A stretch of DNA of 57,312 nt. It comes from Candidatus Poribacteria bacterium (GTDB lineage: Bacteria; Poribacteria; WGA-4E; WGA-3G). The translations under genes were made by a program, and so were the position numbers. The notes beneath the pieces were generated by a model. It saw only the letters and a program-made list of their open reading frames with translations. It did not search any database and was not told where the DNA came from. Shown in pieces: positions 18,552-26,510 of the stretch (its first letter is position 1; every line of letters begins with the position of its first letter). The DNA lies in assembly GCA_012267415.1 (NCBI GenBank), contig JAAXGN010000157.1, positions 1 through 57,312 on the forward strand. The letters run 5' to 3'.

Positions 18552-19448
18552 GTGGATCAGGAATTGAAAGCAACTATTAAAGATATTGAGATGTCAGTCG
18601 ACGGTTTGGATGCTGAAAAAGCGTCCAGCATTTTTGACGAACACGGTTGTCTCGTCGTGCGCGGTCTGATGAAACCCTATATTGAAAGGATACATCAAGA
18701 TATAGAGGCTGCGGCAGCGGAGTCTTTAGCACTGCTTGATGAAGCACAACAGATAGTTGAAGGATGGCGAACTCCTAACGGGACTTTGTTTATTCCAGCA
18801 CCAGCAGGCTATGATCGTGATAAGCAGATTATGGTGTTAGCAATGAATTATCAAACAAGCGCAGCATTTTTCCACTCCGCTTTTGATGAAAATGCTATTA
18901 GGATAGTTGAGGCAATCTTAGGTCCCAACGTTGAAATCTTCGGGAACGGACAATGTCTCTATAAGGAACCAGTCGGTGGTCATCCAAAACATCTACATCA
19001 AGATTCCGCTTACTTTGAGCATCGCTATCAGGGACCGGTCGGTATTTTGAACTACGTTGTAGACACCGATCTTGTAAATGGTGCGCTTCATGTTGTTCCT
19101 GGATCCCATAAACTGGGCCAACTCAAACACATTGATACCTTCTCACATCTCGGTTTAGAAGAGGATGAATGGCCCTGGGAAAGTGCGCTCCCCGTTGAAG
19201 GCAAAGCCGGGGATTCTATCTTCTTTAATGTGAAGACTATCCACGGTTCCAAACAGAATATGTCCGATAAACCGCGCCCAGTATTCATCAACCGATACCG
19301 TCGTACTGATGATTTCGTGATAATTGGTGGAACAACAGCTGCCAATCGTGCAGAAGCGGAGAAACGCGCTGCGGCAGCAGAAGAAGCCAAGAAAGCCAAC
19401 AGTGATCGCGGTTTAATGGTGCAAGGTTTCCGTCCATACAATGCATAG
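18552..19448 (+). CDS. Phytanoyl-CoA dioxygenase family protein
   Basis: 298 residues, starting at GTG after AAGGAGA. It has the Fe(II)/2-oxoglutarate oxygenase triad: His149-x-Asp151 (HLHQDSAYF) and distal His231 (TIHGSKQN), with Arg residues after it for the oxoglutarate carboxylate. The family hydroxylates small molecules, and the substrate cannot be told. The C-terminus carries an Ala/Glu-rich helix. It is the last gene of the plus-strand run from 13343. Confidence 0.9.
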   Translation: MDQELKATIKDIEMSVDGLDAEKASSIFDEHGCLVVRGLMKPYIERIHQDIEAAAAESLALLDEAQQIVEGWRTPNGTLFIPAPAGYDRDKQIMVLAMNYQTSAAFFHSAFDENAIRIVEAILGPNVEIFGNGQCLYKEPVGGHPKHLHQDSAYFEHRYQGPVGILNYVVDTDLVNGALHVVPGSHKLGQLKHIDTFSHLGLEEDEWPWESALPVEGKAGDSIFFNVKTIHGSKQNMSDKPRPVFINRYRRTDDFVIIGGTTAANRAEAEKRAAAAEEAKKANSDRGLMVQGFRPYNA

Positions 19449-19476
19449 GATATATTCCTCCGATAAATGTAGTAGG
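19444..19476. repeat. Direct repeat flanking the WD40 gene, copy 1
   Basis: CATAGGATATATTCCTCCGA and the following GTAGTAG match 21847-21879 with three differences in about 32 bases. On the minus strand this is the ribosome-binding leader and start codon of the WD40 gene. Confidence 0.7.
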
Positions 19477-19575
19477 CACACGCCGTGTGCCGTCCAAAAC
19501 TTCATAGAAATGCTGCTTGTAGTTGCGCAGTGCATCTTTTTAAAGTCTTAGACGGCACACGGCGTGTGCCTGCTA
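19470..19575. repeat. Inverted repeat pair (CACACGCCGTGTG family)
   Basis: Arms at 19470-19494 and 19551-19575 (AGTAGGCACACGCCGTGTGC and its reverse complement, one base variant). Each arm is itself palindromic. The right arm overlaps the last codon and stop of the WD40 gene on the minus strand. Further arms lie at 46522-46548, 46555-46582 and 48786-48814. Confidence 0.85.
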
Positions 19576-21849
19576 CTTTAAAAGATCCCAAATAAGAATC
19601 GTCCCATCCGAACCCCCACTTGCCAACGTGCTGCCGTCGGGACTAATTGTGAGTGCGTTCAATCCAGATTGTCCTGAAAGTGTTGTTCTGATTTGCAATG
19701 AATTCATATTCCAAAAGTGGATAGTTCCATCACTATTACCGTTTATAAGCGTTTTTCCATCATGAGTGAATAGAAGTACCGAGACAGCACTTCGACCACG
19801 TGTCTTAATATGGGGAGGATCATCATCTTCACGTGGGAGTGGCGGTGGTTCAGTAAATAGTCCATTACCTATGACCGATCTACTGTGTTTACCAGTGAGA
19901 GTATCCCACAAGTGTATTGAACCATCTCTACATCCACTTGCCAGTGTCAATCCATCGGGTGTAAAGGCAAGAGTCCATATCTCTTTTGTATGGCCGGTAA
20001 GCGTAAACTTTATTTTCATAGTGTTGGTATCCCACAAACGGATTGTTTTGTCTGAACTCCCACTTGCGACTGTTTTGCCATTAGGACTCAAGGCAATCGT
20101 TAGAATCTGGTCTGTGTGTCCTTTAAGTATTGGTCGTTGTTTACCTAAGGGACCGGTTTGAAACAGACCAACAAGTGATTTTTTTTCTTTACCGTCAACG
20201 TTCAGCAACCGAATAGTTCCATCTAAACTCCCGCTTATAAGTTTCTTACCGTCAGGACTAAACACGGCATTTCCACCATGTGAGATACGACGGGTATTCC
20301 CAATTGCGTTACCGTGAGCTTTGATAGTTTTCTGGTATGCACCTGTCATTGCATCCCAGAGCAGAATCTCTGCTTTTCCAAAGGAGCTCTGTGAATAGAT
20401 ATTCAAACTGGCAAGTATATCTTGGTCAGGAGCAAAAACTAAAGATTGAACCCACAACTGATAAGGATATCCGATGCAAGTCGTTTTGTGTTTTCCCTTT
20501 TCAATATCCCATAACTTTATTCTCTCCAGATGGTAACCACTTGCAAGAATATCTCCATCTGAGTTAAATGTCAATGAAGTTACTTCATCAAAATGATCTG
20601 TGATGACATGTCGCAGTTTTGACTTTTTTATATCAGTCGTATCAATATTCCACAAAAGGAAACGGGTTTCATCAAGAGAGGTGTGTTTTGGTGCTACGAG
20701 CGTTCGTCCATCTGGACTAAATAACATGTAATAGAAATTACCTTCTTCTGTCATTATAAAGTCTTGTTCACCCGTTTTAGGATTCCAGAGTGCTATCTCA
20801 CCGTCACTTGCCACGGCGAGTGTTTGTCCATCTGGACTAAATGCCAGCGAGTCTACAGTTTTTGTAGGGTAGTTCACTAACTGTGGCACGCCGTTGGCAA
20901 TCCCTGGTAAGTTTACATACTGAGGATCTCCAGTCAATTTACTTTTGAGTTGACCGGTCGTCGTGTCCCACAGTTGCACTGTATAATCTCCTCTGTTTGA
21001 GAAAGCAAAAGTATTCCCATCCGGTGATAACGCAAAAGGCGGTTTATATGACGATTCAATCTCTAATTTAAGTCTTATTTTTCCGGTATTCGTATCCCAG
21101 AACCGCGCATCTTCTTTGCTTAAACCGAATAGGACATCCCCGTTAGGACTGAAGATAATGTTGTTGACACCAGTTGTATCCTCTAAGGTACCTTTGAACC
21201 TTTTCGTCTCAATATCCCACAACTCAACCCTCTGTTTTGCACTACTCGCTAATGTTCTTCCATCTGGACTAAACATCACTCTACGAACAGATTTGTTTGA
21301 TGTTTGAATTTCGCTGTAATTACCGCCATCAATATCCCACAATCGAATTATCCCGGAAAAACCAGTACTTGCAAGTGTTTTTCCGTCTGGACTAAATGCG
21401 ACAGAAAGGACCGTATTAGAATTAGACTTATCATTAGGATTCTCTATTATGTTTTTGAGTTGATTTGTAAGTAAATTCCATACCTCAATCCTATTGTCTC
21501 GTGTAATTGCACACATTTGGGAATCGGGACTCATGACTACATCTAAATCAACATCTAATCTGTTCCAGTTTAATCTTGATAGCTTGATCTCTTTTCCTGT
21601 CATGACATCATATTCCCAAATTCCGATAGATGTCAGGACACTAAACTGTGTGCTATCTGGTGAAAAATGGAATGATCTTCCTTTACCTATAGTAGTGATA
21701 TATCCCTCAAGATTTGCAATTTTTCCTTTTCCGAACCTGTACTTTGCTCCCTTAGGGAGTGCCCATTGTGTATAGTCTTGTGCGTAGGTGTTTGTGATAG
21801 AGATTATAAGGAACAGCAGTGTAAAAGAAATCATCCGTGAACAACGCAT
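19573..21849 (-). CDS. Secreted WD40 beta-propeller protein
   Basis: 758 residues with a signal peptide (cleavage probably after Ala23, TYAQD) and about twelve to fourteen WD repeats, seen as FSPDGKTLAS...IRLWD cycles, enough for two propellers. Residues 31-44 read LPKGAKYRFGKGKI, a cap motif shared with two other WD40 proteins here. WD40 propellers bind other proteins, and no enzymatic domain is fused. GGAGGAATATATC precedes the ATG. The stop codon falls in the palindromic repeat at its 3' end. Confidence 0.88.
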   Translation of the reverse strand: MRCSRMISFTLLFLIISITNTYAQDYTQWALPKGAKYRFGKGKIANLEGYITTIGKGRSFHFSPDSTQFSVLTSIGIWEYDVMTGKEIKLSRLNWNRLDVDLDVVMSPDSQMCAITRDNRIEVWNLLTNQLKNIIENPNDKSNSNTVLSVAFSPDGKTLASTGFSGIIRLWDIDGGNYSEIQTSNKSVRRVMFSPDGRTLASSAKQRVELWDIETKRFKGTLEDTTGVNNIIFSPNGDVLFGLSKEDARFWDTNTGKIRLKLEIESSYKPPFALSPDGNTFAFSNRGDYTVQLWDTTTGQLKSKLTGDPQYVNLPGIANGVPQLVNYPTKTVDSLAFSPDGQTLAVASDGEIALWNPKTGEQDFIMTEEGNFYYMLFSPDGRTLVAPKHTSLDETRFLLWNIDTTDIKKSKLRHVITDHFDEVTSLTFNSDGDILASGYHLERIKLWDIEKGKHKTTCIGYPYQLWVQSLVFAPDQDILASLNIYSQSSFGKAEILLWDAMTGAYQKTIKAHGNAIGNTRRISHGGNAVFSPDGKKLISGSLDGTIRLLNVDGKEKKSLVGLFQTGPLGKQRPILKGHTDQILTIALSPNGKTVASGSSDKTIRLWDTNTMKIKFTLTGHTKEIWTLAFTPDGLTLASGCRDGSIHLWDTLTGKHSRSVIGNGLFTEPPPLPREDDDPPHIKTRGRSAVSVLLFTHDGKTLINGNSDGTIHFWNMNSLQIRTTLSGQSGLNALTISPDGSTLASGGSDGTILIWDLLK

Positions 21850-21879
21850 AAGATATATTCCTCCGATAAGGGTAGTAGT
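21847..21879. repeat. Direct repeat flanking the WD40 gene, copy 2
   Basis: The partner of the repeat at 19444-19476. On the minus strand it holds the functional GGAGG and ATG of the 758-residue WD40 protein. Confidence 0.7.
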
Positions 21880-21904
21880 GTTCTGTCAACTTTCAAATTG
21901 AGGG

Positions 21905-22013
21905 TATTGGTAATAGTCGGGAATCGGAGTTCAAATCAACGGTATGAATGCCATTTAGGCATTCACCGCCTACAATACACGCCTTTTCTGTAGGAGCGAT
22001 CTCCGAATCGCGA
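21905..22013. repeat. Palindromic repeat region
   Basis: Contains GTCGGGAATCGGAGTT (21916-21931) and TGTAGGAGCGATCTCCGA (from 21990), the same words that form the payload of the MITE at 10243, with another hairpin (ATGAATGCCATTTAGGCATT) between them. No gene lies in 21880-22062. Confidence 0.7.
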
Positions 22014-22062
22014 CATGGACCCTTAAATATAAACTTCAGAGAACAGTAGGAACACTCGTCCT

Positions 22063-22482
22063 TTAATTTATATGATATAGCATCAGATAGATAAGCACAC
22101 CTGTCACGGATACATATAGCCAGATGGGTAAAGTTATCTTTGCAATACGGCGGTGCTTTTCAAACCTTTCACGCCAAGCTAAGTAGAGGGTTCGTATCGC
22201 CAACGGCACTATAACGAAAGCAAGTATGATATGTGAAATCAGTATCGTAAAATAGACGGGACGTATCCACCCTTGACGTGTAAAAGGTGTTGACCCCGCG
22301 TTTGCATGATAGATTACATAAGAGATGAGAAAGAGCACAGACACAGCAAAAGCTGCGAGCATACATCTCTTATGTGCTTCAACTCTCCGTTGTCTAATTA
22401 ATACATACCCTATTGTCAGTAGGATAGCACTGATCGTATTTAAAGTGGCATTGACTGTTGGTAGGTCAGATATCTGAATCAT
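22063..22482 (-). CDS. DUF420 family membrane protein
   Basis: About 139 residues with four hydrophobic segments (NTISAILLTIGYVLI, CMLAAFAVSVLFLISYVIY, VYFTILISHIILAFVIVPLA, LPIWLYVSVTGVLIYLML), with His residues between them (EAHKRCML, SHIILA). This is the DUF420 pattern, related to the CtaG/YozB group and often linked to cytochrome oxidase. The frame is open to 22554, but ISDLP-type DUF420 starts and AGAAG before the ATG at 22482 favour that one. It lies 14 bases after the upstream PhyH gene. Confidence 0.8.
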   Translation of the reverse strand: MIQISDLPTVNATLNTISAILLTIGYVLIRQRRVEAHKRCMLAAFAVSVLFLISYVIYHANAGSTPFTRQGWIRPVYFTILISHIILAFVIVPLAIRTLYLAWRERFEKHRRIAKITLPIWLYVSVTGVLIYLMLYHIN

Positions 22483-22496
22483 GTTTCTTCTATTTG

Positions 22497-23375
22497 CTAC
22501 CGTGGCCACCGGTAAGCATTCGCACCTTTGGAATACTCTAAAGCAAATTCCCAACGTTTACACCACATTTCATAGTCAGTTTGGCATGCTTCTGGACGTA
22601 TACGACTCCGCATCAGAAATGCAGGATAATAGGGTCTGCCTGTTGGTTGATAAACATCATGATAACGTAGATCGAAACTCCAACGAACGGTATCGGATTC
22701 ATTCGGTTTCGCACTGTGGAGTGTGTAATTGTGGAACAGAATAACACCCCCCGCTCGGATCGGTAAAACTTTCGGTGTAAGACCTTGAGGTAGTAACTCA
22801 GGTGGAACTGTTAGTCCTGCCTCATTCCAAACGTGGGTAAATAATCCCATTTTATGACTTCTCGGAAGCACTTGCAGACATCCGTTTTCTAAGGTTGTGT
22901 CTACAATCGGTATCCAGATAGTTAGCATAAAATAAGGGTCGGTTTCTGGCCAACACACACCCGCGTCCTGATGCCACGGTGTCGTAAGACGTTGCGATTC
23001 TCGTTCGGGTAAAACGGCTCTGATGTGTTGAATAGGGTTGCATACGATCTCGGAACCTACGAAAGATTCCGCAAGGTCAAGGATTTTAGGGTTTTTAAGA
23101 AAGTTAAATACGGCTTTACCTCTTGCGTGCATAATATCCAAATCTCCAGTAACCTCTGGTGCTTCAATTGCGAGATGTAACAAACGTTCAGTAAAAGGTT
23201 TATTGGTATATGTTGAGGTAGTCTTTCCTTCCTTGTATAATCGTTCAGCGCACCCTGTGATGATTTCTGTGTATTCATCAATAACAGGTGCTAAGTCGTT
23301 TTCATCCAACACGTTCTCAAGTAAAAGATATCCGTTTTCGTGAAAAAATGAAACTTCAGATTCGGTTAGGCGCAT
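22497..23375 (-). CDS. Phytanoyl-CoA dioxygenase family protein
   Basis: 292 residues with His135-x-Asp137 (TTPWHQDAGV), distal His220 (NYTLHSAKPN) and Arg231 for 2-oxoglutarate, all the ligands of a non-haem iron oxygenase. The N-terminus (FHENGYLLLENVLD) is typical of the family. It starts ATG at 23375 after AAGGAG. It sits just upstream of DUF420 in the same direction. Substrate unknown. Confidence 0.9.
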   Translation of the reverse strand: MRLTESEVSFFHENGYLLLENVLDENDLAPVIDEYTEIITGCAERLYKEGKTTSTYTNKPFTERLLHLAIEAPEVTGDLDIMHARGKAVFNFLKNPKILDLAESFVGSEIVCNPIQHIRAVLPERESQRLTTPWHQDAGVCWPETDPYFMLTIWIPIVDTTLENGCLQVLPRSHKMGLFTHVWNEAGLTVPPELLPQGLTPKVLPIRAGGVILFHNYTLHSAKPNESDTVRWSFDLRYHDVYQPTGRPYYPAFLMRSRIRPEACQTDYEMWCKRWEFALEYSKGANAYRWPR

Positions 23376-23502
23376 AATCGCTTCTCCTTACGTGTTGATT
23401 ATGTTATATCCGTAAGTATGCCATGTTTTTGCGTTTTTTTCAATGATTGTTTTATATTATTTGTCTGAACCAAGATTTACACACCCGGTCTGCAAATACA
23501 AT

Positions 23503-23531
23503 TTGACTTATGCAGTCTTCTCTGTTATTAT
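23503..23531 (+). promoter_or_regulatory. Promoter for M24 peptidase gene
   Basis: TTGACT (23503-23508), a 17-base spacer and TATTAT (23526-23531). This fits the start at 23589, giving a leader of roughly 50 bases. Confidence 0.55.
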
Positions 23532-23588
23532 GATTTCAGATTTTTTCTGTTGTTTGATAATGAAACCGCATCTGTTAACGGAATAAGT

Positions 23589-24770
23589 ATGAAACTATCT
23601 GAAATTCAATCCGCTTTGACTTCATTAGACCTTGAGTCTTGGTTGTTATACGATTTTCGGGGTATCAACCCGATTTCGCAAAATGTTGCAGGTTTAACGG
23701 GACTTAACATTACGCGTCGATGGTTCTGCCTGATTCCCGCACAAGGTGAACCGCATTGGTTAATTCATAAGATTGAAACGTCTAACTTTAATGATGTGCC
23801 TGGAAAGGTCTCTTTATATGCTGGTTGGCAGGAACTCAATGCGGAGATGAAATCCTTACTTACCAATGTCAATACGGTTGCTATGGAGTATTCTCCTAAT
23901 GCAGCTATTCCTTATGTCTCACGCGTTGATGCGGGAACATTAGAATGGATTCGTTCCTACGGTGTTACGGTAAAGTCTTCAGCGGAACTGGCACAGTATG
24001 TTGAAGCCCCTCTAACCAAAGCACAATTTGAGGGACATCAGAAATCCGCTTACCAAGTGCTGCAAGCAAAAGATTATGCGTTCAACTGGATTGGAGATCA
24101 ACTCAAGGCTGGTAATACGATTACTGAGTATGATGTGCAACAGGAGATTCTTAAGCAATTTGATGAGATGCAACTTACGACTGAACATCCCCCTATTGTT
24201 GCAGTCAATGCGAATAGTGGTGATCCGCATTACGCGCCAAACGAAAGCCGCGCAGACGAGATTAAAGCGGGTGATTATATCTTAATTGATCTTTGGGCAA
24301 AGCAGAAAGACCCAGATGCAGTTTTCGCTGATACAACGTGGGTAGCTTATGCGGGAGCAATTGTCCCAGAAAAATATGAACAGATATTTGAGATCGTAAA
24401 GGAAGCACGCAATAGAGCCGTAGCATTTATACGCGAAAAATGGGCTGCAAATGAACCGATCCCAGCATATACCGTTGACGACTGTGTGCGTGGATATATC
24501 ACAGAAAAAGGGTATGGTGATTACTTTATCCACAGGACAGGGCACAATATCGGGACGGTCATCCATGGGAACGGTGCAAATTTAGACAATCTTGAAACGC
24601 ATGATGCACGTATCCTGATACCTGGTGTCTGTTTCTCTATTGAACCGGGAATTTATCTTAACGCGTTCGGCGTGAGGACCGAAATTGACGTCTATTTATC
24701 CGCAGCAGCGAAAGATGGCGTAATATTGACAACCGCCCCCGTTCAAAATCAGGTATTGACTCTGCTGTAA
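23589..24770 (+). CDS. M24 family aminopeptidase (Xaa-Pro type)
   Basis: About 393 residues. An N-terminal creatinase-like domain is followed by the pita-bread M24 catalytic domain. Metal-binding residues appear in order: ILIDLW and FADTTW (two Asp), HRTGHNIGTVIHG (His), CFSIEPGIY (Glu) and GVRTEIDV (Glu). The family removes an N-terminal residue before Pro or cleaves Xaa-Pro dipeptides. The frame is open to a TTG at 23550, and ATG at 23589 (MKLSEIQSAL) looks better. The 3' 113 bases overlap a minus-strand gene. Confidence 0.9.
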   Translation: MKLSEIQSALTSLDLESWLLYDFRGINPISQNVAGLTGLNITRRWFCLIPAQGEPHWLIHKIETSNFNDVPGKVSLYAGWQELNAEMKSLLTNVNTVAMEYSPNAAIPYVSRVDAGTLEWIRSYGVTVKSSAELAQYVEAPLTKAQFEGHQKSAYQVLQAKDYAFNWIGDQLKAGNTITEYDVQQEILKQFDEMQLTTEHPPIVAVNANSGDPHYAPNESRADEIKAGDYILIDLWAKQKDPDAVFADTTWVAYAGAIVPEKYEQIFEIVKEARNRAVAFIREKWAANEPIPAYTVDDCVRGYITEKGYGDYFIHRTGHNIGTVIHGNGANLDNLETHDARILIPGVCFSIEPGIYLNAFGVRTEIDVYLSAAAKDGVILTTAPVQNQVLTLL

Positions 24771-25509
24771 CTTTATAATTCCGCTTTTTTAGATCATTAA
24801 GTATATGTGCAAAATAGATCCGTGTGTTGAGTATCCACTGGTCCGCATACGCCGTAGCGAGTAATGGTAGTGCTAATGAAAGACGCGGTGTGTTCAGTAG
24901 CCACTGTTCCGCATAAGCTGCAAAATCTTCCTCTACAAGTCCTGTCCCACCCAAGGTATAGACCACATAACGTTTGTCTTCTCGCTGTTCTTCCCGAACC
25001 TGAAGTTGTGTATTAAGGGACATTTTTCTGTTAGCATCAATTTCAAATACCCAGAAAAAGTAGTCCTCGTTGTGTCCGAGATAACCGACCTCTACTTCAA
25101 GTCGATGCGGCGTCTCAGAGGTAATTCCAATTGCCTCAAGATCCCGTTTTATCAGTATAGGATAGAGTGCAGCAAAGAATATCTGTTCATATCCCATCGG
25201 TTGTTCTACATGATTGAGTATATTCAATAGGATTTCTATGTCTTGCGGTTTTGGCAATTCCAGACAACTCTTTGAGAAGACCTCCTCTCTTAGTGCGTGC
25301 ATCTCGGGAGGTGCATTTTCTGCAAGCGGTTTAAGTTCTTGCATGACTTTATGGATTCGTCGGCGTTTTGGTATAACCTTCCATAAGACCCAGCGTGCAA
25401 GTGCCTGCCACGTTTCCTTTTCAATCAGTAGTAGCAAGAATGCCGTGACAGCAGTATAAACTCTTTTGAAGATGCTTTCAGTTGCAAGTCCTCTTTGTTG
25501 GTTAGCCAT
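24658..25509 (-). CDS. Unknown protein overlapping the M24 gene antiparallel
   Basis: 283 residues with one hydrophobic segment near residues 17-28 (VYTAVTAFLLLLIE). The rest is hydrophilic alpha/beta with YEQIFFAALYPILIKRDLEAIG and VEVGYLGHNEDYFFWVFEID. No family recognised. The last 40 or so residues are very basic (RINRRQFRSSRRTR), and their codons are antisense to the M24 gene. That tail may be a read-through extension after loss of an earlier stop. Confidence 0.65.
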   Translation of the reverse strand: MANQQRGLATESIFKRVYTAVTAFLLLLIEKETWQALARWVLWKVIPKRRRIHKVMQELKPLAENAPPEMHALREEVFSKSCLELPKPQDIEILLNILNHVEQPMGYEQIFFAALYPILIKRDLEAIGITSETPHRLEVEVGYLGHNEDYFFWVFEIDANRKMSLNTQLQVREEQREDKRYVVYTLGGTGLVEEDFAAYAEQWLLNTPRLSLALPLLATAYADQWILNTRIYFAHILNDLKKRNYKVTAESIPDFERGRLSILRHLSLLRINRRQFRSSRRTR

Positions 25510-25572
25510 TTCTTATTGACTTTTCTCCAGGGATGTGTTACCATTTTAATTGTTTTGAACTTGTTTTGAAAC

Positions 25573-25657
25573 GCCGGAGTGGTGAAATCGGTAGACGCAC
25601 TGGACTCAAAATCCAGCGGGCCCTAGGTCCATGTCGGTTCGAGTCCGACCTCCGGCA
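25573..25657 (+). tRNA. tRNA-Leu (anticodon CAA)
   Basis: GCCGGAG at 25573 pairs with CTCCGGC ending at 25656, with discriminator A at 25657. The anticodon arm CTGGA-CTCAAAA-TCCAG gives anticodon CAA, reading UUG. A long variable arm (class II) and the T-arm GTCGG-TTCGAGT-CCGAC are present. CCA is not encoded. A rho-independent terminator follows at once. Confidence 0.97.
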
Positions 25658-25660
25658 TGC

Positions 25661-25693
25661 GGCGATGGATATGTATTCCATCGCCATTTTTTT
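25661..25693 (+). terminator. Rho-independent terminator of tRNA-Leu
   Basis: A nine-base stem GGCGATGGA/TCCATCGCC with a seven-base loop is followed by A and seven T residues. Confidence 0.92.
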
Positions 25694-25695
25694 GC

Positions 25696-26487
25696 CTACA
25701 TAGCGATAATTTTTCGCATCCTTTCTGCAAGGTCAATCTGTGCGTCTCTATCCCCGCCAACTTCGTGAATAACATAACCGTCATATCCGACAGAACGGAA
25801 CGCTGCCATCACGGCTGCCCAATCGGTATCCCCATCTAATAGATTGGTGAATCGGTGTGAACCGCGTGAGAAGTCTTTGAAGTGAACACGTTTGATCCGA
25901 TGTCCAAGTTCCCTGATCCAGTGTTCAGGATAGCCGTAAGCCATCATGTTTGCAGTGTCAAGGTAGGTACCGACCCATTCACTGTCAATTTCATCAACAA
26001 TCTCGCGCATCTCTTTTGGACTGAGCAGGAATTTGTTCCATACGTTTTCCAGTCCAATAGCGACCTTGTGTTCTTCAGCGGAAGGTGCCAGGTCTTTCAG
26101 AATTCCGACGAGGTTATCCCATACCTCTTGATATGTTCCTTCAACAGAAAGCTGACCGGGATGTAGTAGAATTCCACCAACACCGAGTGCACCTGCCACT
26201 TCTAATCCACGTGCAAGTGATTTGGTACCGTTTTTTCGTTGTTCTTCATCAAGGCTGAGTAAATTCCCTCGGTTTGCATAGCCAGCGGTAATGCTGCTTA
26301 TTTCCACATCCGCGGCATCACATTTAGCAGCAATCCCTTTTAGTTCGGCATCACTCATGTTAATGTCGGTGTCTTTCCCTTCGCCAAAGGTGAGTTCGAC
26401 GGCGTCATATTCCGCATCTTGGCAAAGCGAGAGTGTATCTTCCAATGACATATTTCCAAGAATAATCTGTGTAACACCTATCTTCAT
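25696..26487 (-). CDS. Sugar phosphate isomerase/epimerase family protein
   Basis: 263 residues of the xylose-isomerase-like TIM barrel (AP endonuclease 2 family). It has MKIGVTQIILGN, DAVELTFGEG, ILLHPGQLSVEGTYQ, VAIGLENVWNKF (metal Glu), VGTYLDTANM (Asp), IKRVHFKDFS (His/Asp) and GYVIHEVGGDRD (Glu), the usual metal-binding positions. Members isomerise ketoses or inositol derivatives. Substrate unknown. It runs toward the tRNA and its terminator hairpin. Confidence 0.88.
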   Translation of the reverse strand: MKIGVTQIILGNMSLEDTLSLCQDAEYDAVELTFGEGKDTDINMSDAELKGIAAKCDAADVEISSITAGYANRGNLLSLDEEQRKNGTKSLARGLEVAGALGVGGILLHPGQLSVEGTYQEVWDNLVGILKDLAPSAEEHKVAIGLENVWNKFLLSPKEMREIVDEIDSEWVGTYLDTANMMAYGYPEHWIRELGHRIKRVHFKDFSRGSHRFTNLLDGDTDWAAVMAAFRSVGYDGYVIHEVGGDRDAQIDLAERMRKIIAM

Positions 26488-26510
26488 TTTATTATTCCTT
26501 CTCCCTTTCG

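Noticed and set aside
23389..23460. Promoter of the minus-strand PhyH gene
   Set aside because: AT-rich sequence is present but no -35/-10 pair with proper spacing could be found.
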